Source: Macrocybe gigantea | Lineage: Eukaryota > Basidiomycota > Agaricomycetes > Agaricales > Callistosporiaceae | Assembly: GCA_011319805.1 (NCBI GenBank) | Contig: SJRY01000276.1 | Location: 248,001 to 312,000, forward strand | DNA length: 64,000 nt | Direction of reading: 5' to 3' | Part shown: positions 55,401 to 64,000 of the stretch, piece by piece | Position numbering within the stretch: position 1 is the first letter of the stretch | Layout: each line of letters opens with the position of its first letter | Position numbers and translations under genes: made by a program | Notes under the pieces: generated by a model | Database searches by the model: none | Seen by the model: only the letters and a program-made list of their open reading frames with translations | What the model was told of the DNA's origin: nothing

Positions 55401-58400
55401 GTGCGTTACAGGTTGAAACACGGAATCTAACCCGGATATCTTCGTCAGCATTAAGAAAAGGAAGCAAGAATTCCGGTGAGCTCTGAAATTCCGGGTCTTC
55501 TTCATCCGTAGACCCACACCATGCTTGCTGACGAGGGTCGAAAGTCATATATTTATCCATAAACTGCGCGAAGCGATCGCGGACTTTCCAGGATCGCATT
55601 TTCGCACCTTTGAGGACAGTGGATAACCATGTGCAAAGGGATCTAATCTTCTCGAGAACGTCTCCGACTGCAACCTGGGGAGACGCCCACAGAGGCATCG
55701 TGGAGTCTATAAGTTGGATAGCGAGGCGCTGAACTTGATGACTTCTGGAATATGAATACAGCTGCAGGATCCTGGACATTTCTTCGAGGATACCATCCAG
55801 GTTGGCGATGCTGAGGCCGATGTATTTCTTCCGCGTGGATTCCAATAGTATTGGGCAAATTTGGATGAAAATGTCGGGGCAAGAATCAGCGCAGCCAACC
55901 ACAAGGTCCACGAGTTCCTTATCACGAGTGGGTTCGCCAGTGCTGGATTGAAAAGTAGTTCCGACCGTGAGGAAGGACACACAAGTTTCCAGCACAAAAT
56001 TGTCTGTATAGGCATCTTCGGCCTGCCTACTTTGAAGCTGGCCATGCTGGAGAGCGGAAGTCCGGATGGGGCCAAATTCGTCCTTGTCGTAGGCTGCAAT
56101 GGACTTGCTGTCATGCGATGTTGTGGTTTGCCCGGCCATCGAATAAAGTACACTCCTCAAAGTGACGGCTATGCTTGCGAATGAATCCTGTACCTGGAAG
56201 CGAGTCACTATGGTATGCGCGCTTCGCCAACGCTGATTACTTACATCGTTATTCTGCCACAAAAGCCGAAGAAAATCGATCCTTGATACCTTAAGATGAT
56301 CGACATCGTCGGCCTTGGTTATTGTTAAGGAAGCAAGAATCTGATTTTTTATGCCAGTCCCAATGTCTGGCGGGAGCATGGCATGCCAAAAGCCATCTCC
56401 AAAAATGTCTTCATCAGTGCGGAAGAGTGGGTCGAGCCCTAGTGCGATCAAGGCTCTTTCTGGACTGGTCCACTGCGACTGTGTTAGAAGGTTTGTGACC
56501 AGTATTGCCAACTTGCAAGCGGACTGCAGAAGACGTCGATCCGGCTGTATCTCATTGGCTGCAAGCACGGTTTCGAATGCTAATGCTATGATGGCCATGT
56601 CTAAACAGCGGCGAGCGACTTCGGCTTTGGAATACCCGTTAGCTGCGTCCCATCCATTCAACAGGCCTTCAATCGTTTTCAAGATGAAGGCAGAAATCTT
56701 TCTTTCTCTAGGTCGAGGCGGAATGTACTGAAGTCCTTTCTTTGAGCCTTGAAGAATTAGGTTCCCTGCCTCAGACAGAGACTTTCCGTTAGAACGTGAT
56801 TCAAGCGACGGTTTCCGGAATGATGGAAGCCGTGCTTCCAACAAAAAATCCCTGATTATTGCTGTTTTCCACTGCTCCACAAGCGTTTCGGTGATCTGGC
56901 ATTGCGGCAGAGGCAGCCTAGATAGCAGGTCCGTTCGCTTCTGAAGCCCACATATACTTTCCAATAAGAGCAACATGTCCTGGACGGTATGCAGAGCTGC
57001 ACGCTTCGCCTCGAAGCCAGCAACTTTCCAACAATCGACTAGCCAGCTGACTACCTTCTCTTCGATCTGCATCCTATGTAGTCGCATGTCTTGATTGGCT
57101 ACCTTCAAGCACTGTGAGAGAAATGCACACACAGAATCGTAGGGGTAGGCGGGGCCTTGCACGTCAAGATCTTTTGCGAGAGTCTCAATTTCCAGCAGGA
57201 CTCGCTGAGGAGTCAACGATAGACAACCCGAAGTGACCGTGTTTGAGAGAAACAGCAGTGTGTAGGCAGTATGACATGCCGACCGACAGATCAATGGCAC
57301 ATTTGCCCGACGAATTGCGTTTGTCCATATCGAGTCCCATGTAAATGCTTCGCGTGCTGCCGCACTCAAAGGCCTGAAAGTTACGAAAGACGGTGACTGC
57401 TCCAAAGACCCTTTGGTAAGGGTACGCGGGAAAGACGAAGGTAGCGATCCTTCCGCATAAGCGATGGCCGCAAAACACAGAAATACCCATGATTGAATGA
57501 CCGTATCATCAGAGGAAATATGCTGGTGGAGAACTTGGATAACGTCTAGCCGTAAAGATTCGTGTAATATGGCCCAATGGCGATCGACGAAGAAAAGTAA
57601 TATCTGCAGATGATATGCACGGACATTTGTCGTAGAAGGATATTCAATGGATCCTAAGAGTGAGACAATGGGACTTTCTAGTCGTATTCTCTTGCCTTCA
57701 CTGACTGGGCCAGGTGTCAGGGAGGAGTGCATAGATTCTGAAAACTCAAATAACTGGGAATATAAGCAAGGAGTACCGCAGAGAAAGAAAGAAATCTTAC
57801 CTTTCCAGCGACATCTGCTTGTAATTCCAAAATGGCCCATGATAAGGCCTGGGCCGCGTCAAAATTCCATCCGTATCTGAAAGTATTCGCCACAAAAGCA
57901 GGATTATGATCACCTTCGCTTCGCTCCAGAGAAGTGAGCTCTAGCCTTAGCGCATCTAGAGTAAGACCATCTATTCCCCATCGATTCTCCGCCTCGCCAC
58001 CCAACACATGCCAAAGTCTGCTCAAACTTTCACCACAATTGAATGATGATATATCCGCGGAGTCGTCACGGGCACTGGAGGTTAGAAAGGGGAGAAGGAT
58101 TCGCAGAATGCATACAAGTGCTTCTTTAATTCTCCTGTTCTTCGTTCCCCAGAGGCCGACCAAGGAGTCCCAGGCAGTATGTGCAAAATGTTCGACATCA
58201 TGCTTCCTGTTCAACGCAAGTACTGATAGAGTAGAATGCACAGAACTGAGGTAATCCTGCAGCAAAGACGAATCACCAGGATAACATTCCAGAAACTGTT
58301 GTAACCGGCGCAAGATGGCGGAGGGGAGATAGGCATAGTCAGGGGAAAGAATGGGAGAGGAAGGAGAACGAAGGAGGATGGAAAGGAGCGACATGAACTC

Positions 58401-59180
58401 CACTTGTTCAAGCGAGACGGACGTCTGCGTCACGGTGCGCTGGGATTTTTGTTTGGACTGAGATTTGGATCTTGGAACGTTGGGTACAGACATTGCATCT
58501 TTGCCACTACGGGCCCTTTTCCTATTCTTCTTGGGGGAGAAATCACCGTCATCGGCCGGTTCGGAGTAGTCGTCCATGGATAGATCTGAATCGCTGAGTT
58601 CATGCGAGTCAGAAGGGCTTCCCACCAACGCTTCATCATCGAATCTCGCTTTAACCGAGTTGCCGAGAATGACGTTAAATCCCATCTCAACCATTCGTAC
58701 CCAAGTATCGTCTTCCAGATGTTCAAGGTGAGGAGTGTAACTCACGAGGCATTTTAAGGCTTTGATGTAATCCAGAGCCACGGGGGCGAAGAGCTCGCGA
58801 TAGTGCACCATCGTCTGCAAGAAGTGTTCAAACATTGCCTTGACAACGCGTTTGTTCATAAATTGAACTGTTCTCTCCGTCAACCATCGTACGGTGCTCG
58901 CGGCTTCTCCAAGTCTCTTCTGCGCAGTAGCCACGGAAGAACTGGAAGATTTGGTTGTGGTTTTCTTCGTTGCGATTAGCCGCTCACTGAGAACGGTCTG
59001 AAAAAGAGCTTGAAAGACGGAAAGCCATGCTCGAGGATCGGAGCTGCCATCTGATTTGAGGTGGAATGTCGTAACGACTCGGTCCTGTGAAAAGACTGTT
59101 CGTACGGAGGCAACGCCTTCTTGTCTTTCCTTGATTTTATCGCTCTTCAAATTCTGGAGAACAGCCTTTAGGTTGCTCAT
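49410..59180 (-). CDS. tel1: Tel1/ATM-type phosphatidylinositol-3-kinase-related DNA-damage kinase
   Basis: A giant checkpoint kinase recruited to double-strand breaks and telomeres. The N-terminus [20 protein letters not shown] carries the TAN motif typical of Tel1/ATM. Long HEAT-like helical stretches follow, with an acidic Ser-rich basic patch near 58450-58620. The kinase end shows [15 protein letters not shown], the catalytic loop [26 protein letters not shown] and [13 protein letters not shown]. The FATC tail starts [16 protein letters not shown] and ends YHGWSPLC after a small last exon, TGA at 49410. The frame breaks near 52483-52486, 52790-52794, 53535-53536, 53664-53669 and 54601-54605. 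Each break is repaired by one added base in a run, so the gene is probably intact. Introns are few relative to length, and codon 1 at 59180 fits the family. Confidence 0.92.
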
Positions 59181-59784
59181 GGAGGACTGAGGCTACGCAG
59201 TCGATATTGTAAGTGAGATTAAACAAAGAGATCAGGTCTATCGCACCTCATCGAACAGTCAATGCGTCCAAAGAACCGGGCTTCAAATATGCCTAGCTGA
59301 GGCAGAACGTATTACGACGCGAAACGAAAGCGTGCAAAACAGCAATGCACATCACGTGATATTGACGCCAATCACGATTTGGTCCTATTTGGATGGCCGG
59401 GCCTCATAAAAGCGAGCACGAAATTTTTCTATCACTTGCCGATTTACTTCTCAATGATACCATGAACACACATTTTTTCGTTCTGCAATGCCTCATTCAA
59501 TCTTTTCGATACATTCAACGCTTCCTTCAACATTTGCGGCCCTTTTCTGCCCGAGCAGTGCTACTTACGCCATGCTGTCTCGGTTCTGGTGATGGGCCTA
59601 CAAAATCGTAACCAACCGCCTAATCAACAGTTGGTGGGCATCATAGGACTAATGGATTTCTGTATGGGTGGAGTTCATTTCCTGTATATCTCCCTACATG
59701 TCTTCCCAATGACTACTTTTCATTAAATGTATGCATTGACGATGTATCTACTATCTATTCCAATTGGAAACATTTGATGCTCAC
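59181..59784. other. Intergenic: tel1 promoter and 3' flank of the cystathionine synthase gene
   Basis: About 600 bases. A plus-strand frame at 59393-59611 has no motifs and lies in simple sequence. No RNA gene is visible. Confidence 0.4.
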
Positions 59785-61352
59785 TTAAGATTTGGAATCG
59801 CCAATGCTTGAATTCGGTTTGTCTTTCTGGATAGCTTCGGCGATCATTTCCGCAAGTGGGGAATGAGTTCCCTTCATCGCCATATTCAGGAACCAAGGTT
59901 TGCTCATGTAGTTGCGGATGCTGGAACGGATGTTGGATTAATGAACACCCGAACATAGAACAGACTTACCCATCAGGAAGGATAATGACAACATTCGAGC
60001 CCTCAGTGTCAGCCATTCTTTCACCAGGCTCACTCTTGAGCCATTTGACGGCACCGCTAAGGGCACTGCCACTGCTTCCGCCGACCAGTAGACCTTCGTG
60101 CCTCATCAATTCTTGGACGGCGCTGAAGGCTTCCTCATCAGATGTTTTAATCCAGAAGTCGACGACGCCGACATCGCGAGAAAGAACGTCCGGTACGAAA
60201 TCATAACCTATTCCCTCCACGACATATTGCTTCCCAGCGTCGTTGGCGTTTAGCTCCTTCGGAAGAGCGAGAATACTTCCCCTCTGAAGGTTGTTTTATG
60301 AACAGAAAGAATTGATAGGGCTATTTGCCACTTACTGGGTCGACACCGACAACGATGCAATCTTTGTTATGCGTCTTTTTGATTGCGCGAGAAATGCCAG
60401 TAATAGTCCCGCCTGTGCCAGCCCCAGCGACAATGACGTCCACTTTTCCTGACGATGGTTTCAAAGGCGTCGCAGGCGTCGACACAATGGCCTCTATAAT
60501 CTCAGGCCCTGTTGTATGTTCATGGGCCAATGGATTATAGGCCTAGAAAGCCAACTCGGAGGATCAGCCCGACTAAAAACAATATATCAACGATAGCGAC
60601 TTACGTTTCGATATTGATCAAGGATGATGGCATTAGGTATTTCCCTCTGCAATTTGCGCGCAACGCCTTGAGTCGTTAAGGAATTCAGCCACGAGAGTAG
60701 CGGGAAGGAGAGGTGGGCTCTACCTATGTGGCTGTCGGGGGAATCCCATGCAGCTTCGCTGGGTGTCCGGACAACTTCGGCACCGAGTGCTCTCAGAGCA
60801 GCTTCTTTCTCCTGCATTGCAGCCAAATTCAGACGCCAAAGATCAAACGCAATATTGGCGTGTGCCATTCAACGTACCATGGACATCTTATTAGGCATGG
60901 TTATAATCACTGAATACCCCTTATCTATAGTATTCAGCAAGAGTTCTACAAGCAAGGAGGGTCACATACCTTGATCGCACACGCCATGGCTAGACCAATG
61001 CCTGGATGAATCAAAAGGTCTCAGAAACGCACGGCGACATGAGGACCGAACACCGAACCTGTGTTCCCAGATGTAGGCTCGATGACGACGCTCTTGCCCG
61101 GAATCAGTCTCCCCTCCTTCTCCGCTGCCTCCACCATAGCTTTCGCTATTCTGTCCTTCACTGAGCCACCGACCGACATGAATTCTACCTTTCCAACTGT
61201 GGCAAAATGTCACCAAAATGGACTCGTCTTAATCTGACTAAGGACTTACGAAGATTGCATTTCAGCCCGTGCAGTTTAGCCACTTGGTCCAGCCGGATGA
61301 GGGGCGTGTGTCCGACTGCGTCGAGTGCATTATGGAGCACGAAGGAAGGCAT
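59785..61352 (-). CDS. cys4: Cystathionine beta-synthase, catalytic part only
   Basis: A PLP enzyme joining serine and homocysteine to cystathionine in transsulfuration. The start [20 protein letters not shown] at 61352 fits the family. The PLP lysine is in [50 protein letters not shown] and [14 protein letters not shown] bind cofactor and substrate. [21 protein letters not shown] sequence is typical of cystathionine synthases rather than plain cysteine synthases. After it only about 35 residues follow before TAA at 59785. The C-terminal pair of CBS (Bateman) domains that regulates yeast Cys4 is therefore absent. About seven short introns join without correction. A specialised cysteine synthase is the alternative. 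Confidence 0.85.
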
Positions 61353-61597
61353 GATTCCGACAGGTTGGTATTTGTGTGCTGGTGGTGATCTGAGCAACCA
61401 AGCAACACGTCTGCCAATTATAATATACACCGTCTCGGGGACTACCGACGGACGGATCTTCATCGCCTCATCCACTTATCTACGGAGATGGCATTAGCCG
61501 ACGAACATTCACCATCTGCCAATGGACTCTGGCTACACACATGGGCTTCCAGCGAGATTGAAATCAATCATGATATTAAATTTCAGAGAAATGTGCG

Positions 61598-61677
61598 GTC
61601 CCTGTCGATTAGGGGTTAAATCATCTCGTTGTGGTTGCTTGCTCCGAGAAGCCGGAAGTTCGAATCCTCCCAGGGAC
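61598..61677 (+). tRNA. tRNA-His (anticodon GTG) with a 9-nt intron
   Basis: A full cloverleaf can be folded. The acceptor stem is GTCCCTG at 61598-61604 with CAGGGAC at 61671-61677. The D arm is GATT/AATC. The anticodon stem is TCTCG at 61624-61628 with CGAGA at 61645-61649. The T arm GGAAG-TTCGAAT-CCTCC has one A-C mismatch. The anticodon loop would be TTGTGG plus C, with a 9-nt intron at 61635-61643 in the usual place after base 37. The B box (GTTCGAATCC) is intact. The extra 5' G of tRNA-His would be added after transcription, as in other eukaryotes. Confidence 0.85.
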
Positions 61678-61702
61678 AGTGGGATCCTGATGATTTGATT
61701 CA

Positions 61703-61707
61703 TTTTT
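61703..61707 (+). terminator. RNA polymerase III T-tract terminator for tRNA-His
   Basis: Five consecutive T about 26 bases after the tRNA 3' end. This is a typical Pol III stop, though somewhat further downstream than usual. Confidence 0.6.
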
Positions 61708-62330
61708 CTCCCCATGCAAAAGCAACACCCTCTAATTTGAATCTCATCTGCAATTGCCACCAGAGTACATAGTGTCAGTGTGGTTTCAACATATCTGTAT
61801 ACAATGGCCAAGGTTTTCCCATCCATGTTGCCCACTCTATATGATTTCTGAATGGGTCATCAGTATTTGGATGAATCAAGATGCTGGCAGAGGTATGTTA
61901 ATAAGCCTGTGGCAATGGGAAATAGTCAAAAGCCAAACACTCATGAGCATGGTCCTCTATGGACTGTAAGCCAGGAGAACAAGGTGCCCATCTGGTACAG
62001 GGTAAATGTATTTATCTCAAACATGGCAGTAGGATGGAGTCCTATAATGATGTCAGAGGCATGATTGCCATAGTTGTGGGTTTGAAACTGGCCAATAGGT
62101 TTCTCCCAAAACTTGTATATGCAAAGCTGTGAATATAAATGCAGTCAGCATCTGACAATGCAGCTGCAGAGGCAGACCTCTAGAAATTCTCTTCAAATCT
62201 ACTCATGTAGTTCCCATGCATATTTCTTTTTGGATTTGATGTTCAGCATATAATATACTAGATGAAAAATTGTCAAAATAGAAATGTCAGCCTTTATACT
62301 GTGAAAGTCAAACCTATTATTTGACAGATC
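61708..62330. other. AT-rich spacer, probably transposon-derived
   Basis: About 620 bases with lower GC than the genic part and no gene I can support. Short frames at 61754-62064 lack motifs. Its position between the tRNA and retrotransposon pieces, and its base composition, suggest decayed mobile DNA. Confidence 0.35.
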
Positions 62331-62357
62331 GATGTAAGCCTGCCATGGGCTTACATC
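62331..62357. repeat. 10-bp inverted repeat with 7-nt loop
   Basis: GATGTAAGCC at 62331-62340 pairs with GGCTTACATC at 62348-62357. It lies at the edge of the transposon-derived block and could be an element terminus or a transcript hairpin. Its function is unknown. Confidence 0.5.
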
Positions 62358-62636
62358 ATCGACATGGTCACGTTACGTGCTGGACATGTTACGTTATAGG
62401 ACAGATATATAGTGCGAGGACATCTTTCTCCTTCTGGACCCCTCTCTCTCATTATCTGTTCCCGTTACCTACTTCACTCTTCCATTGCTCCTCTGTATTT
62501 CACTCTCTCAATCCCATGTGTTGGTCTTGTTCACATTGGTTTGACCTCAGTGAAAGGAGCACCAAAAAAGGAATAGCCCAAAGGGATGATGAGAGTGAGA
62601 GCACAGGTGCGTTAAAAAACCCACATGGGGAAAAAG

Positions 62637-62940
62637 CTACCAGTCTGCTGATTTCCTCTTTCGACGTGGGCGTCGTTGTTCCTGCGGTGGATGCAGGTGT
62701 TCCTCCAACCAATGATCCAAAGCCTCAACCTGGTCGATCTCAGATCCTGCCATCCAACGGTCCTCTTCCAGCCCATATCCTTTCCATCGCACCAGATATT
62801 GATATCCTTGACCCAATCATTGTTTGTCCAAAATGCGGTCGACAAGGTACTCTTCAGATCTGTCGGGCATAATGATCAGCTCGGGTTCCTTGAGTTTATG
62901 CCCTGGGAAAAGATCCTTATTGTTACAGACGCCGCCCAAA
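62637..62940 (-). mobile_element. Ty3/gypsy retrotransposon fragment: integrase C-terminus with chromodomain
   Basis: Read leftwards, a frame gives FPGHKLKEPELIIMP, EEYLVDRILDKQ, a TGA stop, then QYLVRWKGYGLEEDRWMAGS and EALDHWLEEHLHPPQEQ, with a TAG stop at 62637. This is the chromodomain found at the end of fungal chromovirus integrases (aromatic/RWKGY pattern). The single internal TGA sits where related proteins often have Arg, so a CGA-to-TGA change is likely. Upstream of about 62940 the similarity ends, and the rest of pol is absent. It is a dead remnant. Confidence 0.75.
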
Positions 62941-62992
62941 GGACTATTCATTTTCTTATCTTATCTTTCCCACATCCCTTATCTCCCCCATC

Positions 62993-63290
62993 ATGCTGCG
63001 CAGCGCGCAGCCATCGAGTCATCTCACTTCCCTAGTCATCCTGAGTCATCTCCTTCCAGTCTTACTCATCCGCAGTCCACAGCATTGCGCAGCCCATGGT
63101 CCGTGCTCGAGTACTGTAGTGTATATAAGGACTCCCAGATGTACCAGTAACGCTAGGCTTAATATTCCTCTTGCCATCATCTCAAGACCACTCTCGCACT
63201 TAGTCTGCCCGAGTCCTTCTGAGATTCGTCTAGCCTAACAAGATATTAAGCCTCGTCGAGACTCGCTCAGACTCACACACACACCACGTC
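62993..63290 (+). mobile_element. Possible LTR or 5' leader of an LTR retrotransposon
   Basis: This stretch has many short pyrimidine-rich words (GAGTCATC-like repeats) and a TATA-type element (gtatataagg) at about 63121-63130. CTAGCCTAACA at about 63231-63241 is a plausible LTR 3' end, and a long gag-like frame follows directly. No second LTR copy lies in the window, so the boundaries are guesses. Confidence 0.4.
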
Positions 63291-63297
63291 ACGCTTT

Positions 63298-63903
63298 ATC
63301 AAAGACTTGATCAACATTCGACGACAAGCGGTCGCCGACCCAGCGAGCACTAGCACGAGCGACGAGAGCACTTGGCTCAGAGAAGTAGACCAGACATTGC
63401 AGTCCACGCCATTCGCAGAGACAGTCCACGCCATCCGCAGAGACACTAGCAATCCAAACAAACGAAAGAGAGAGCGCACGCCTACACCAAGTAGCGACGA
63501 CGAAGAACAGGCATTTCTGAGAGAGTTTGCCTTCACCACCACAGACGAGCCCGCTGAGATCCTCAGCGAAGGAGCAGCACAACTCATTGCAGAACTCTTC
63601 CTAGAGGGAGAATACGGGATAAGCCCAGAAGAGCTGTGGTCAGACCAGAATCTTCTTGCCGAAGAAGAGGACGAACCCATCCGCAAGAAAACAAGAGAAG
63701 AACGAACACAAGCCCGAGATTTTAGGCGACAACAGATCGAGAACTATAATCGCCGAACACAGGAGGAAGACATACTGATACAGAGAGGGCACGACGCACA
63801 GAGCGTACGACAGAACCAACGAGAACGACACCAGAGTCAAGGACACACAGGAACGAAACCACCGAATCCCTTCAGAGGACCAATCCGCCGAAGCACTGCA
63901 TAA
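63298..63903 (+). CDS. Gag-like open frame of a retrotransposon, start unclear
   Basis: About 200 codons are open without an obvious ATG; the frame begins near LIKDLINIRRQAVAD. The product is highly charged, rich in Glu, Arg and Gln, with KRKRERTPTPSSDDEEQAFL and a long basic Arg/Gln-rich C-terminal part ending RGPIRRSTA, TAA at 63901-63903. The composition suits the N-terminal region of a fungal retrotransposon gag or a small nucleic-acid-binding protein. Another open stretch continues to the end of the window (SDWDEYYRWRERKGLPKTTG), perhaps the next gag segment after a frameshift. Family assignment is not possible from this part alone. Confidence 0.4.
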   Translation: MKDLINIRRQAVADPASTSTSDESTWLREVDQTLQSTPFAETVHAIRRDTSNPNKRKRERTPTPSSDDEEQAFLREFAFTTTDEPAEILSEGAAQLIAELFLEGEYGISPEELWSDQNLLAEEEDEPIRKKTREERTQARDFRRQQIENYNRRTQEEDILIQRGHDAQSVRQNQRERHQSQGHTGTKPPNPFRGPIRRSTA

Positions 63904-64000
63904 GGAGAGAATCGCACCACCGTGGCGAAAGTAAGCAACAGCGACTGGGACGAATACTATCGGTGGAGGGAGCGAAAAGGACTACCAAAGACAACCGGAC

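Noticed and set aside
62321..62872. Plus-strand frame of 183 codons as a gene
   Set aside because: It is the antisense of the chromodomain fragment and has no family motifs.

Overview
The window looks like nuclear DNA of a mushroom-forming basidiomycete (Agaricomycetes). Genes are dense and lie on both strands. Almost every one is cut by many 45-70 nt GT-AG introns, with an occasional GC-AG intron or micro-exon. Gene content fits this group: GH18 and GH43 hydrolases, an F-box/LRR protein, a Ppo fatty-acid dioxygenase, an APSES/ankyrin MBF factor, a Yvc1 channel, a Bye1-like PHD/TFIIS/SPOC protein and a secreted protein with the RLARGLPPLPP signature.

Layout. 0-3 kb: the 3' part of a GH18 chitinase-like gene (+) and a small secreted-protein gene (-). 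3.9-9.5 kb: a long minus-strand gene carrying a calponin-homology (CH) region, a Cdc7/SepH-type septation kinase domain and a C1-like cysteine domain. 11.2-15.2 kb: Bye1-like transcription factor (+). 15.4-21.4 kb: L-arabinitol/polyol dehydrogenase, NDR kinase and Rrp3-type DEAD-box helicase (all -). 21.5-30.9 kb: Prp4 splicing factor (+), Mbp1 (-), Yvc1 (+). 31.1-37.6 kb: Ppo dioxygenase and epsilon-COP (-). 37.8-45.2 kb: F-box protein (+), then two tandem GH43 genes (+) with matching promoters. 46.3-48.9 kb: Ste20-type PAK kinase (+). 49.4-59.2 kb: a giant Tel1/ATM gene (-). 59.8-61.4 kb: cystathionine beta-synthase (-). 61.6-64 kb: an intron-containing tRNA-His, then AT-rich, transposon-derived sequence with a Ty3/gypsy chromodomain fragment (-) and an LTR-like stretch followed by a gag-like frame (+) that leaves the window.

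Most genes are unlinked housekeeping or regulatory loci, so no single pathway organises the window. Some functional links exist. The septation kinase, NDR kinase and PAK all act in polarity and cytokinesis. Rrp3 and Prp4 share a 120 bp divergent promoter. The polyol dehydrogenase and the two GH43 enzymes could both serve hemicellulose sugar use.

The most important practical observation is that at least seven genes are broken by apparent single-base frameshifts. Every one I resolved is repaired by adding one base, usually to a homopolymer run. That one-sided pattern points to base under-calls in the sequence rather than to pseudogenes, so the broken reading frames should not be read as biology without checking. 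I found no convincing entirely new system. The best leads are the CH-kinase-C1 architecture, the Ppo protein without a P450 cysteine, the short cystathionine beta-synthase and the duplicated GH43 promoter module.
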